Below, in pieces: positions 5,738-14,410 of a DNA stretch of 64,000 nt. How positions within the stretch are numbered: the first letter of the stretch is position 1; each line of letters begins with the position of its first letter. Made by a program: the position numbers and the translations under genes. Below the pieces are notes generated by a model. That model did no database searches, was not told the origin of the DNA, and worked only from the letters and a program-made list of their open reading frames with translations. This DNA comes from Hymenobacter gummosus (GTDB lineage: Bacteria; Bacteroidota; Bacteroidia; Cytophagales; Hymenobacteraceae), in NCBI RefSeq assembly GCF_003970915.1, contig NZ_RXOF01000016.1, positions 1 to 64,000 on the forward strand, given 5' to 3'.

Positions 5738-7588
5738 CTACGACGGCTGCAGCTGCAGCTTGAGCAGGTGGGCGTACTGCCCGTGCTCGTCGTGGCTCAG
5801 CTCCTCGTGTGTGCCCTGCTCCACGATGCGCCCGCCGTCGATAACCAGAATCTTGTCGACTTTGCGGATGGTGCTCAGGCGGTGGGCAATGATGATGCTG
5901 GTGCGGTTCTGCATCAGCTCGTCCATGGCCTGCTGCACTAGCTGCTCGCTCTCGGAGTCGAGGGCCGAGGTGGCTTCGTCGAGCAGCAGGATGGCGGGGT
6001 TTTTCAGGATGGCGCGGGCAATGGCAATGCGCTGCCGCTGTCCGCCCGAGAGCTTGATGCCCCGCTCGCCCACCACCGTATCCAGCCCCTCGGGAAACGA
6101 CTGGATAAACTGCCAGGCGTTAGCCCGCCGGGCCGCGTCGACCACGTCAGCCTCCGGGGCGCCGGGGCGGCCGTAGAGAATGTTCTCGCGGATGGTGCCG
6201 CCGAACAGCAGCGTTTCCTGGGGCACGATGCCGATGTGCTGGCGCAGCTCCGTCAGGTCCAGCTCGTTGATGTCGCGCCCGTCCACGCGGATGGAGCCGC
6301 CGCTGAGCGGGTACAGGTGCATGAGCAGCTGCACAATGGTACTCTTGCCCGCACCCGAGGGGCCCACCAAAGCTACTTTCTCCCCGGCCTCGATGTGGAA
6401 GCTGATGTCCTTGAGCACCTGCAGATCGGGCCGCGTGGGGTAGCGGAACTGCACGTGCTCGTACTCAATGTCACCGTGCACCTGGAGCGGCGCCGTGCCG
6501 GCTGGCCGCGGCTGGTGCACCGGCTCCGATTCTTCGTCCAGGATTTCCAGAATGCGCTCCGAGGCGCCCAGGCTGCTCTGAATCTTGCCGTACATCTCGC
6601 CCAGCCCGGCCACCGAAGCGCCGATAAACATGGTGTAGAGGATAAACGACACCAGGTCGCCCATGGGCAGGTGGCGCGGGTCGGAGGCGGGCAGCTCCAC
6701 GTACGAGGCGCCGCGCCAGAGCACCAGGAAGATGCCGCCGAAGATGGCCACGATGATAAACGACACGAAGCCGCCGCGGAACACGCTGGCTTTCAGGGCC
6801 GCTTCCACGGTGCGGTTCAGGCCGGCTCCGTAGCGGCTTACCTCGTGCTGCTCACTGGTAAAGGCCTTCACCGAATTGATTCCCTGCATGGTCTCTTCCA
6901 CGATGACGTTGGTCTTGGCCAGCTCGTCCTGGGTTTGCTTGGAAAGCTTGCGGATGCTGCGCCCAAACAAGAAAGCCATCAGCACCAGCGGCGGAAACGT
7001 GGCCAGCATAAACAACGACAGCCGCCACGACTCCCACATGATGAAAGCCACGCCGGCTAGCAGGGTCAGAATCTGGCGCAGAAACTCGGCCAGCGTCAGC
7101 GTAAATGTGTCCTGGATATTGGCCACGTCGGAGGTCAGGCGGGAGGTAATTTCGCCCACCCGGCGCTGCTCGAAGAAGGGAATCGGCAGCGTAACGAGCT
7201 TCTGGTAGAGCGTGCGGCGAATGTCGCGCACCGAGAACTCGCTGACGCGCGAGAAGAAGAAGATGCGTAGAAAGGAAAACAGCCCCTGCAGCAGCACCAC
7301 GCCGAACAGCACCAGCGCAATGCCGGTAATCGTCTTGGGCAGAAAGCGCGGCAGCGTGTGCGCTTGGTGGTTGGCAATGTTGACGAGGTAGCCCAGCATC
7401 TTGGGCATCACCATCGTGGAAATGCTGCTGAGCAGCAGCAGCAGCAGGCCCAGGATAAACGGAACTTTGTACGGCAGCACGAAGCGGAAAATCCGCATGC
7501 CGCGCTGGAAGTTTTCTTTGGTGAGCTTGACTTTGGGTACATCGGCCCCCACCTGGCCGCTGGTATTCATTCCGCTTCTGGCTGCCAT
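5738..7588 (-). CDS. MsbA-type ABC exporter (fused membrane and ATPase domains)
   Basis: This 616-residue half-transporter probably acts as a homodimer in the inner membrane. Residues about 40-345 form six helices of the type-1 exporter fold, including FFEQRRVGEITSRLTSDV. The nucleotide-binding domain has Walker A GPSGAGKST (about 405-413), the signature LSGGQRQR (about 511-518), Walker B ILLLDEATSALD (about 533-544) and the H-loop IIAHRLST (about 564). Such proteins in Bacteroidota flip lipids or export drugs; the substrate cannot be told from sequence. A long imperfect inverted repeat (7598-7684) separates it from the TonB-domain gene. Confidence 0.93.
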   Translation of the reverse strand: MAARSGMNTSGQVGADVPKVKLTKENFQRGMRIFRFVLPYKVPFILGLLLLLLSSISTMVMPKMLGYLVNIANHQAHTLPRFLPKTITGIALVLFGVVLLQGLFSFLRIFFFSRVSEFSVRDIRRTLYQKLVTLPIPFFEQRRVGEITSRLTSDVANIQDTFTLTLAEFLRQILTLLAGVAFIMWESWRLSLFMLATFPPLVLMAFLFGRSIRKLSKQTQDELAKTNVIVEETMQGINSVKAFTSEQHEVSRYGAGLNRTVEAALKASVFRGGFVSFIIVAIFGGIFLVLWRGASYVELPASDPRHLPMGDLVSFILYTMFIGASVAGLGEMYGKIQSSLGASERILEILDEESEPVHQPRPAGTAPLQVHGDIEYEHVQFRYPTRPDLQVLKDISFHIEAGEKVALVGPSGAGKSTIVQLLMHLYPLSGGSIRVDGRDINELDLTELRQHIGIVPQETLLFGGTIRENILYGRPGAPEADVVDAARRANAWQFIQSFPEGLDTVVGERGIKLSGGQRQRIAIARAILKNPAILLLDEATSALDSESEQLVQQAMDELMQNRTSIIIAHRLSTIRKVDKILVIDGGRIVEQGTHEELSHDEHGQYAHLLKLQLQPS

Positions 7589-7597
7589 CTTCTGAAC

Positions 7598-7684
7598 GGT
7601 GAAATGGTGAGTTGGTGAAGTGGTGAGTTTGACGTTCGGGATGCCAGCACGTCACTCACCATTTCACCAGCTCACCATTTCACC
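7598..7684. repeat. 31-bp imperfect inverted repeat of GGTGAAATGGTGA units
   Basis: The arms at 7598-7628 and 7654-7684 are complementary over 31 positions with two mismatches. Each arm is internally repetitive (GGTGAAATGGTGA twice). It lies between the stop of the TonB-domain gene and the start of the ABC gene. It may be a transcription end point or a repetitive extragenic element. Confidence 0.8.
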
Positions 7685-7692
7685 TGACGTAG

Positions 7693-8175
7693 TTACTCGA
7701 ATTTTACTTTACCCTTCTCCACAATCAACTCGCCGGAGTGGCCCACGGGCACGGCCAGCGTCACGTCGACGGCCACGGGCTTGCCCTTGCGGGTGGCGGG
7801 TTTCCAAGCCGGCATCAGCGCCAGCACGCGCAGGGCTTCGGCGTCGGCCTCGGGCGTGAAGCCCTTCTCCACCTTGACGTTGGTCAGGCGGCCGTCCTCG
7901 CCCACGTTGAAGCTGGTGAAGACGATGCCCGACTTCTGCTGGTCGAGCAGGGCCTGCGGCGTCTTCACATTCTGCTGGATAAACTCGCTCAGGGCGGGCT
8001 GCCCACCGGGGTAGGAGGGCGCCACGTCGGGGCGGTTTTCACCGGGCTTCAGCTGGGGGCGCATCTGGTCGGCGCGCATGACCACCGGGCCGCGCACATT
8101 GGGCGGGCGGCGCTGCTGAGCCGCGGCGCTGGCGCAAGTTGCCAGCAGCAGGATGAAGAGCAAATGATATTTCAC
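7693..8175 (-). CDS. TonB C-terminal domain protein (secreted)
   Basis: This 160-residue protein reads from a GTG at 8175. Residues 1-19 are a signal peptide (LLFILLLATCASAAAQ). Residues about 65-158 resemble the TonB C-terminal domain (ALSEFIQQNVKTPQALLD, GIVFTSFNVGEDGRLTNVKVEKG, EALRVLALMPAWKPATRKGKPVAV). There is no N-terminal membrane anchor of the TonB kind, so it is probably a periplasmic stand-alone domain rather than an energy transducer. A perfect -7 box TACCTTTG (8224-8217) lies upstream, partly within the 3' spacer of the symporter gene. Confidence 0.85.
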   Translation of the reverse strand: MKYHLLFILLLATCASAAAQQRRPPNVRGPVVMRADQMRPQLKPGENRPDVAPSYPGGQPALSEFIQQNVKTPQALLDQQKSGIVFTSFNVGEDGRLTNVKVEKGFTPEADAEALRVLALMPAWKPATRKGKPVAVDVTLAVPVGHSGELIVEKGKVKFE

Positions 8176-8216
8176 GGCGGGGAGAAGCGGGTGAAGAAAG
8201 GCGCCGGCGCGCGGCG

Positions 8217-8224
8217 CAAAGGTA
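8217..8224 (-). promoter_or_regulatory. Bacteroidota -7 box of the TonB-domain gene
   Basis: TACCTTTG on the minus strand matches TAnnTTTG, 41 bp before the GTG start. No clear -33 TTG is seen. Confidence 0.55.
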
Positions 8225-8228
8225 CGGC

Positions 8229-9731
8229 TTAGCTAACCAATTCGCGGGCAGCGGGGTTCACCGCGGAGCCTACTTCGGCCGGGCGCGAAATGGCCAGCAA
8301 GCCCAGGAAAGTGAACAGCCCGTTCACCAGCAGAATCTCGAAGCCGAACTTGTAGCCGCCGAGCAGGACTTCGGAGCACCGGTCGAGGAAATAGCAGGCC
8401 ACCGGCGGCCACACGCACATCCAGGGTACGTATTTGTCGAGGAGCTGGCGCCGGGTGAAGATGCCGAAGGCAAACAGGCCCAGCATCGGCCCGTAGGTGT
8501 AGCCGGCCGCCTTGAACACGGCCGTGATGAGCGACTGGTCGTTCAGGGCCCGGAAAATCAGGATAATCACCACCAGCACCACCGTAAACATGAGGTGGGT
8601 GCGGTGGCGCAGCGTGGTCTGCCGCTCCTCCGGGTGCCGGCCGATGTTGAGGAAGTCCACGCAGAAGGAGGTGGTCAGGGCCGTCAGGGCCGAGTCGGCG
8701 GAGGAATAGGTGACGGCAATGATGCCCAGGATGAAGATGATGCCCGCAAACAGGGAGAAGTGCTGGGTGGCCAGCATCGGAAACACGTCGTCGCCGATAA
8801 TCTTGCCGGTGGGCCCCACGGGTAGCTGAATGCCCTTGGCGGCGGCGTATTGGTAGAGCAGCACGCCCAGCGACAGGAACAGCATGTTGACCGGCACCAG
8901 GATGAGGGCAAACCAGAACATGTTCTTCTGCGCGTCCTTGAGGGAGCGGCAGCTCAGGTTTTTCTGCATCAGGTCCTGATCAAGGCCGGTCATCACGATG
9001 GTGATGAAGATGCCCGAGACGAACTGCGTCCAGAACTTGCGCGAGTCCGTCCACTCCCAGAAGAAGATGCGCGACATGTCCGAGTTCTTGATGGTGCTGA
9101 CCACCTGCGCGAAGCCCAGGTTCAGCTCCTCCGAAATCAGGTACACGCTCACGGCCACGCAGGTGAGCATGGCCAGCGTCTGGAAGGTGTCGGTCCAGAG
9201 AATGGTGCTCAGGCCGCCGCGGAAGGTGTAGAGGTAGATGAGCAGGATGCTCACGGCCACCGTCACGGCGAAGGGCACGCCCAGCTGGTCGAACACGGCA
9301 AACTGCAGCACCCCGGCCACCACGTACAGGCGCAGCGCCGCCCCGATGGCGCGGGAAATCAGGAACAGGGCCGCCCCGGTCTTGTAGCTCCAGAAGCCGA
9401 AGCGCTTTTCCAGGTAGGTGTAAATGCTGACCAGGTTGAGCCGGTAGTACAGGGGCAGCAGCACCGTGCCGATAACCAGATAGCCCACTAGGTAGCCCAG
9501 CACCACGGCCATGTAGCTCCAGGCCTGCGCGTGCACCATGCCCGGCACCGAAATAAAGCTCACGCCCGACAGGGAGGTGCCAATCATGGCGAAGGCCACC
9601 ATGTACCAGGGCGCGTTGCGGTTGGCCACGAAAAACGAGGCGCTGGTAGCCTTGCGCGAGGTCAGGAAGGCAATGATGATGAGAATGACGAAGTAGCCGG
9701 CAATCAGGCTCAGAACCAGGGTGGGCGACAT
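8229..9731 (-). CDS. Sodium:solute symporter (SSS family)
   Basis: This is a 500-residue integral membrane Na+/solute symporter of the SSS family. Family marks are the first helix (LVLSLIAGYFVILIIIAFLTSRK), SFFVANRNAPWYMVAFAMIGTSLSGVSFIS near residue 35-65, and the R-GAALRLYV and GGLSTILWTDTFQ segments. It is of normal family length and lacks the coiled-coil insert of the symporter at 523-2238. No small partner gene is visible. The start is the ATG at 9731 just before the first helix; the frame continues upstream into a palindromic repeat. A TATCTTTG box (9758-9751) lies 20 bp upstream. Substrate unknown. Confidence 0.92.
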   Translation of the reverse strand: MSPTLVLSLIAGYFVILIIIAFLTSRKATSASFFVANRNAPWYMVAFAMIGTSLSGVSFISVPGMVHAQAWSYMAVVLGYLVGYLVIGTVLLPLYYRLNLVSIYTYLEKRFGFWSYKTGAALFLISRAIGAALRLYVVAGVLQFAVFDQLGVPFAVTVAVSILLIYLYTFRGGLSTILWTDTFQTLAMLTCVAVSVYLISEELNLGFAQVVSTIKNSDMSRIFFWEWTDSRKFWTQFVSGIFITIVMTGLDQDLMQKNLSCRSLKDAQKNMFWFALILVPVNMLFLSLGVLLYQYAAAKGIQLPVGPTGKIIGDDVFPMLATQHFSLFAGIIFILGIIAVTYSSADSALTALTTSFCVDFLNIGRHPEERQTTLRHRTHLMFTVVLVVIILIFRALNDQSLITAVFKAAGYTYGPMLGLFAFGIFTRRQLLDKYVPWMCVWPPVACYFLDRCSEVLLGGYKFGFEILLVNGLFTFLGLLAISRPAEVGSAVNPAARELVS

Positions 9732-9750
9732 AGGCGGGAAAAGTAGGCGG

Positions 9751-9758
9751 CAAAGATA
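9751..9758 (-). promoter_or_regulatory. Bacteroidota -7 box of the symporter gene
   Basis: TATCTTTG on the minus strand matches TAnnTTTG and lies 20 bp before the ATG at 9731. No TTG is present at the expected -33 position. Confidence 0.5.
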
Positions 9759-9791
9759 CGCAATGCCACCCCCGTGGCAGACTTCAGCAGG

Positions 9792-9969
9792 CTGGCGCCG
9801 GTTTAGCCGCGCAGCGGCGTAACCGGCGCCGAAAATAAGACAGGCTTTCAGCCTGCGTCCGGCGCCCGAACGAGCGGTTGAGTCAGCTCGACAACGCTGT
9901 CCGCAGGTTAAAAACCTGCTTGCTGATAGGCGCCGGTCTGGCCGTCGAAGTCGGCGCAACCGGCGCCAG
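9792..9969 (-). repeat. GGCGCC-TTTA composite palindrome, copy 2
   Basis: This is a second copy of the five-member family, in reverse orientation. Its end is 2 bp downstream of the TAA (9974-9972) of the nitronate monooxygenase gene. The tip of one outer hairpin is CCGCGCAGCGG, different from copy 1, while the stem base GGCGCCGG is conserved. The AACCTGC-type hairpin (here with an A-rich loop) faces the stop codon. Confidence 0.88.
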
Positions 9970-9971
9970 CC

Positions 9972-11033
9972 TTATCCCGCCGCAGCCCTCAGCTCGGCTA
10001 CCAGCGTCCGCACCAGCTCGGCGGCCGGCAGGGCCCGGGCCAGCGGCGCACCCTGCCCGGCCCACTGCACCGCAAAGTCGGGGCTGCCCTGTGCCCGCGC
10101 CGCCGCAATCAGCGCCCGGCCGGCCTCGTAGGCCCGCGGGTAAGCCGCTACCGCCGGCCGCCCCGGCCCATCTACTTCCGCGGTGAAGCGCCCGACGAAG
10201 CCGCGGGCCGGCCGGCCCGAAATGACGCTGGTAATGGCCGTGGGCGGCTGGTCGGGGCTGAGCAGCCGGGCCCGGTACGCCGCATCGGCCGCCGACTCGG
10301 GGCAGGCCACGAAGGCGGTGCCGAGCTGAGCGGCCGCGGCACCCAGGCGCAGCACCGCGGCAATGCCGGCCCCGTCCATGAGGCCGCCGGCGGCTATTAC
10401 CGGCAGGCGCAGCTCCCGCCCCAGCAGGCGCGTCAGGGCCAGGGTGCCCAGGCCGGCGTCGCCCAGCTCGGGCCGAAACACGCCGCGGTGCCCGCCGGCT
10501 TCCACACCCTGGGCCACCACGGCATCGAGGCCGGCTGCGGCGGCCAGCCGGGCTTCGGCCGGGGTGGTGGCGCTGGCCAGCAGCGCGGCGCCCGTGGCGC
10601 GCAGGGCCGCCAGCTTGTCGGCCGGGGGCAGGCCGAAGTGGAAGCTGACCACCGGTGGGCGCAGCTCCAGCAGCAGGCGCAGCAGCTCGTCGTTGTCCAC
10701 GAAGCTGGGGTAGGGCGCGGCCAGCGTGGCGGGCGGCTCGGCGTCGAATTCGGCGAAGAAGGGGCGCAGGTAAGCCAGCCAGGCCGCGTCGCCCGCCGCA
10801 TCGGGCGCGGGCGGCTGGTGGCAGAACAGGTTGACGTTGAAGGGCCGGCCGGTGCGGGCGCGCACTTCCGCTATCTGCTGGGCCAGGGCCGCGGCCGGGG
10901 CCGTACCCGCGGCCACGGAGCCCAGCGCCCCAGCCTCCGACACGGCCGCGGCCAGAGCCGGGGTAGAAACGCCGGCCATCGGGGCCTGAATAATGGGGTG
11001 CCGGATGCCAAGGCGGTCGAGCAGAGCAGTCAT
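9972..11033 (-). CDS. Nitronate monooxygenase (2-nitropropane dioxygenase family)
   Basis: This 353-residue cytoplasmic FMN-dependent TIM-barrel enzyme probably oxidises alkyl nitronates, including the toxin propionate-3-nitronate, to carbonyls and nitrite. Supporting motifs are the N-terminal GIRHPIIQAPMAGVSTPALAAAVSEAGALGSV, the FNVNLFCHQPP segment near residue 65, VVAQGVEAGGHRG (His and Gly of the active site) near 170-182, and PVIAAGGLMDG for phosphate binding. It is of normal family length. It stands alone, and its stop is followed almost directly by palindrome copy 2. Confidence 0.9.
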   Translation of the reverse strand: MTALLDRLGIRHPIIQAPMAGVSTPALAAAVSEAGALGSVAAGTAPAAALAQQIAEVRARTGRPFNVNLFCHQPPAPDAAGDAAWLAYLRPFFAEFDAEPPATLAAPYPSFVDNDELLRLLLELRPPVVSFHFGLPPADKLAALRATGAALLASATTPAEARLAAAAGLDAVVAQGVEAGGHRGVFRPELGDAGLGTLALTRLLGRELRLPVIAAGGLMDGAGIAAVLRLGAAAAQLGTAFVACPESAADAAYRARLLSPDQPPTAITSVISGRPARGFVGRFTAEVDGPGRPAVAAYPRAYEAGRALIAAARAQGSPDFAVQWAGQGAPLARALPAAELVRTLVAELRAAAG

Positions 11034-11162
11034 AAGCGCGGAACGGATGTGCCGGTAAGGTAAAGCCGACCGCCGCTAAAAAGTTGGCCGCAGCCGCCTA
11101 GCTCGACCAAAACGGGCCGCTGGCCGCTGCGTACAGTGAGGCAACACCTTTCCTGCCCGCTT

Positions 11163-11417
11163 ATGCCCCTGCACCCCGAACTGGATAAAAAGCTCAGCAA
11201 GAAGTACGAGCCCAAAACCCGCATCGACGACGTATTTAAGGGCTACGACATCACCTTCCTCACCAACGAGCACGGGGAGCCGATGCTGTTGTTCTTTGGC
11301 CGCCGCCGGCCCGATGGCGCCATTGCCGGCGAGCGGTACACCCGCACCATCAAGCGCGTGCCCGGCACCCTCGACGTGCAGCACAGCCACTGGGACTTGC
11401 AGGGCAAAATCCGGTAG
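11163..11417 (+). CDS. Small uncharacterised protein
   Basis: This 84-residue basic soluble protein has the pattern LDKKLSKKYEPKTRIDDVFKGYDITFLTNEHGEPMLLFFG, followed by GERYTRTIKR and a C-terminal HSHWDLQGK. The ATG at 11163 is preferred to a GTG at 11136. There is no signal peptide or helix long enough for a membrane. The family was not recognised, but codon use matches real genes here and the gene is flanked by non-coding DNA. Confidence 0.7.
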   Translation: MPLHPELDKKLSKKYEPKTRIDDVFKGYDITFLTNEHGEPMLLFFGRRRPDGAIAGERYTRTIKRVPGTLDVQHSHWDLQGKIR

Positions 11418-11441
11418 CGCAAGCAAACGGTTAACCCCGTA

Positions 11442-11684
11442 GTCATTGCGAAGCGTAGCCGCGGCAACCACAGGAAGACGTAGCTAATCTTTCATCTCGC
11501 GGTACAAACGGCTAGACTGGCAGCAACCGAAAAAGCATCCGAACGAAAATGGCCCCGCCCGAAACTTCGCATTTGGAGTTTCGGGCGGGGCCGTTTTTGG
11601 ATAGTAAGTATTGGGTCGGCAGTGCTACTGGAGGAAAGCTTGACGCCGCTTGATGCGCGGAATGTCGTGCCTCCTCGCAATGAC
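11442..11684. repeat. GTCATTGCG element with internal terminator, copy 1
   Basis: The element runs from GTCATTGCGAAGCG to its inverted end CCTCGCAATGAC and encloses a strong hairpin. It fills most of the 298-bp space between the small gene and the DUF892 gene. The same arrangement recurs at 26182-26397 and partly at 41867-42030. Confidence 0.8.
11547..11598 (+). terminator. Intrinsic terminator inside the repeat element
   Basis: The 16-bp stem GGCCCCGCCCGAAACT/AGTTTCGGGCGGGGCC is followed by GTTTTT, with AAAAT before it. It can terminate in both directions between the small + gene and the DUF892 - gene. Confidence 0.85.
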
Positions 11685-11715
11685 GGCCAATGTTACCGCT
11701 TGCGGCGTACCGGAC

Positions 11716-12213
11716 CTACTCCGCTTTCTGGTTCAGGTAGTTCTTGGCCAGCTCGTTGAGCTTGGTGTCGGTGAGCTGCTCTTCCTCCAGCGTCTTGCGC
11801 AGCAGCTCAGCCGCGTCGGTGTAGCCCAGGCGCTCGGCGTAGTGGGCGGCGGTGCCGTAGGCCGCTATTTCATAGTGCTCGATTTTCTGTGAAGCCCCGA
11901 TCAGGGCCGCATCCATTACTTCGTCGGTGGCGTTTTCCGACATCAGCTTCTGGCCTTCCTTGATGAGGCCCTTCATGGCCACGCAGGTTTCGCCGCTCAG
12001 GTCCTGATTCAGGGACTTGCCGATGCGCTCCAGGCGCTGCACCTGCTCCTCCGTCTCGCGCAGGTGCCGCTCGAAGCCGCGGCGCAGGCGGCCGTCCTTG
12101 GCCGCGGCGGCCATCTGCGGCAGGGCTTCTACCAGTTGGGTTTCGGCGCTGTAGAGGTCCTTCAGGCACATCAGCAGCAAATCGTCCAGGGTTTCCAGTT
12201 TGTCGAACAGCAT
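11716..12213 (-). CDS. Ferritin-like DUF892 (YciE/YciF family) protein
   Basis: This is a 165-residue four-helix ferritin-like protein. Typical marks are LDDLLLMCLKDLYSAETQLVEALPQMA at the N-terminus, E-x-x-VQRLERIG, IKEG-x-KLM, and IEHYEIAAYGTAAHYAERLG near residue 115-135, which contains the expected metal-binding Glu and His. YciE/YciF proteins are stress-induced in enterobacteria and their chemistry is unsettled. The start at 12213 gives MLFDKLETLDD; the frame is open upstream into a region without coding character. Palindrome copy 3 lies about 110 bp upstream. Confidence 0.9.
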   Translation of the reverse strand: MLFDKLETLDDLLLMCLKDLYSAETQLVEALPQMAAAAKDGRLRRGFERHLRETEEQVQRLERIGKSLNQDLSGETCVAMKGLIKEGQKLMSENATDEVMDAALIGASQKIEHYEIAAYGTAAHYAERLGYTDAAELLRKTLEEEQLTDTKLNELAKNYLNQKAE

Positions 12214-12320
12214 CGTCGGTTGGGTTTGGGTGCGCGGCGGCCGGAGCATCCGGCCGCCCGCCTGCACCTACGCGCTGGCCCGGCTGGTGTTAAGGTCGAG
12301 CTGGGGCCACGGGCGGAGAA

Positions 12321-12504
12321 CTGGCGCCGGTTTAGGAGCCGCCGGCGACGTAACCGGTGCCCCCAATCAGGCAGGCTTTCAGCCTGCGTCGGGCGTCCGG
12401 ACCAGTCGTGTTCCGGCAGAATACAGCAACGTTCGACGCAGGTTGAAAACCTGCTTTATGTCGGGCACCGGTTACGTCGCCTGCGGCTCCTAAACCGGCG
12501 CCAG
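12321..12504 (-). repeat. GGCGCC-TTTA composite palindrome, copy 3
   Basis: This is a third family member in reverse orientation, 12 bp downstream of the MBL-hydrolase stop (12519-12517). The outer arms carry a tip found in no other copy (AGGAGCCGC-GGCGACG). Left and right arms still match each other with a single mismatch, so the two ends of one copy change together. It lies in the 303-bp gap upstream of the DUF892 gene. Confidence 0.88.
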
Positions 12505-12516
12505 CTTTGCCTGCGG

Positions 12517-13545
12517 CTACTCCATGTCGTCGAGGCGCAGGGGCTGGCCCACGGCGGGCGTGTGCAGCTGGGCGTTCAGCCAGCCTTCGGCCCCAATCTG
12601 CTCCAGGATGCGCAGCGGCTCGGAGGCCGGCTCGTCGCTCAAATCGAAGGTGCCGTAGTGCATGGGAATGAAGTGGCCGGCGCGCAGCTGGTTGCTGACT
12701 TTGGCCGCCTCGTTGGGGTTCATGTGGCTGCGCTGCATCATAAAGGCCGGCTTGTAGGCCCCGATGGGCAGCAGCACCACGTCCAGCGGCCCGAACTGCG
12801 CCTCAATCTGCTCGTAGTGCGGGCCGTAGGCCGAGTCGCCGCCGAAGTACAGGGTGCGGCCGCTGGCTTGGTCGCGCAGCAGAAACGAGCCCCAGAGCAC
12901 GGTGTTCAAGTCGGCCAGGCCGCGGCGGTGCCAGTGGGCGGCGGGCAGGTAGAACACCTCCAGCGCGGCGTCGGGGCCGAGGTCGAACTGCTGCCACCAG
13001 CCGGCTTCCTGGGTGGGCGGCAGCGTGCCCGCCGTGCGCCGCAGCAGCCCCGCCACCCGCAGCGGCCCGAGCACCTGCAGGCGCGGGTTCTGCCGGGCCA
13101 GCAGCCGGATGGAGTAGTCGTCGAGATGGTCGCGGTGGCCGTGGCTGAGCAGCAGGTAGTCGATGCCGGTGAGGTCCGAAGGGGCGCAGGGCAGGGCGTG
13201 GCGGCGCTTGATGAGGGGCAAATCGAACAGCACCGGGTCGAATAGAAACGTCTTGCCGCCCCAGCGCAGCCAGAACGAGGCGTGGCCCAGCCAGATGAGC
13301 GTGCCCTCGGCGGGCTGGCGCAGCTGCGCGGCGCAGTCCTGCACCGCGGGCGCCCAGGTATCGAGCTTTTTGGCCTCGGCCTGCGGGTTTTTCTGCAGCA
13401 CTTTCCAGCGCAGCACGTTCGAGAAGGTGGGCTCGTAGAGCTGCTCGTCGGCGTTGGCAAACTGGCGGCCGACCAGCAGGTTGCCGGGGTAATTGGGGCG
13501 AATGGTCGGCAGCTGCTCGTTGCGGACGCGGCGGGAGGTAGGCAT
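12517..13545 (-). CDS. MBL-fold metal-dependent hydrolase (NAPE-PLD/UlaG-like)
   Basis: This 342-residue metallo-beta-lactamase-fold hydrolase reads from the ATG at 13545. The metal-site motif SHGHRDHLD appears near residue 135; GHASFWLRWGGKTFLFDPV precedes it; YFGGDSAYG supplies the bridging Asp; and a late MHYGTFDLS supplies a His. The order matches lipid-type MBL hydrolases of the NAPE-PLD group, often annotated as L-ascorbate-6-phosphate lactonase-like. The substrate is not predictable. The longer open frame upstream of 13545 has no support. Confidence 0.88.
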   Translation of the reverse strand: MPTSRRVRNEQLPTIRPNYPGNLLVGRQFANADEQLYEPTFSNVLRWKVLQKNPQAEAKKLDTWAPAVQDCAAQLRQPAEGTLIWLGHASFWLRWGGKTFLFDPVLFDLPLIKRRHALPCAPSDLTGIDYLLLSHGHRDHLDDYSIRLLARQNPRLQVLGPLRVAGLLRRTAGTLPPTQEAGWWQQFDLGPDAALEVFYLPAAHWHRRGLADLNTVLWGSFLLRDQASGRTLYFGGDSAYGPHYEQIEAQFGPLDVVLLPIGAYKPAFMMQRSHMNPNEAAKVSNQLRAGHFIPMHYGTFDLSDEPASEPLRILEQIGAEGWLNAQLHTPAVGQPLRLDDME

Positions 13546-13657
13546 AGGGCCGGCAATATCGGGGGGCGGCCCGAAACTCCCCGCCTTTCCCCAAGGAGCG
13601 GTGTTGCCTGGCCGACGGCGGCTGTTATCTTGTTCCGTTATTACACTTCGCGTCCCG

Positions 13658-14314
13658 ATGCCCGATTCCGGCTTTATCCAGTACCAGCAGTTTTCCACCG
13701 CCGGCGCCGCCCAGGCGTTGCTGGCCCTGCTCGAAGAGCACGACATTCCGTACCAGACCAGCCGCACCCGGCCCGCCGCCGAGCCCAGCTTCGCCTTCCA
13801 CGACGCCCACCAGGGCTACCTGGTGCACCTGCGCCCCGCCGACGTGCCCCGGGCCAATGCCCTGCAGGACGAGGAAAACCGCCGCCTCATTGCCGACGCC
13901 GACCCCGGGCACTACCTGTTTGGCTTCACCGACCAGGAGCTGATGGACGTACTGGCTCACCGCGCCGACTGGAGCCGCTACGACGTGCAGCTGGCCGAGC
14001 ACCTGCTGCGCCAGCGCGGCCACGCCCCCGAGGTGCAGGGCCTGCAGCAGCTCCACACCGACCAGGCCCGCCAGCTGCCCGCGCCCGAGCGCAGCCGCCC
14101 CGGCTGGCTGATCTGGGGCTACGTCACGGCCCTGCTGGGCGGGGTAGGGGGCATTCTGCTCGGCTGGCACCTGTACTCCAGCCGCGAAACCCTGCCCGAC
14201 GGCCGCCAGCACCACACCTTCTCGGCCCACGACCGGGTGCACGGCCTCTGGATAATGGGCCTGGGCCTGGTGGCCCTGCTGGGCTTTACCGCCCTGCGCC
14301 TGCTGGCCGGCTGA
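13658..14314 (+). CDS. DUF2007-like protein with two C-terminal membrane helices
   Basis: This 218-residue protein has an N-terminal soluble part of about 75 residues (FIQYQQFSTAGAAQALLALLEEHDIPYQTS...YLVHLRPADVPRANALQ) that resembles the small ferredoxin-like DUF2007 putative signal-transducing domain. A helical linker follows, then two transmembrane helices (about 145-163 and 190-212) at the C-terminus. Function is unknown. It is co-directional with the BI-1 gene 96 bp downstream. Confidence 0.75.
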   Translation: MPDSGFIQYQQFSTAGAAQALLALLEEHDIPYQTSRTRPAAEPSFAFHDAHQGYLVHLRPADVPRANALQDEENRRLIADADPGHYLFGFTDQELMDVLAHRADWSRYDVQLAEHLLRQRGHAPEVQGLQQLHTDQARQLPAPERSRPGWLIWGYVTALLGGVGGILLGWHLYSSRETLPDGRQHHTFSAHDRVHGLWIMGLGLVALLGFTALRLLAG

Positions 14315-14410
14315 AGGTCCGGGCACGTTGGGCGGGCGGCGGCGCCGTGCTATTTTTCGGCCCTTATCGTCCACTCGTTTTCTCACTTTCTATTCCCCAC
14401 CGTTTCTCCG

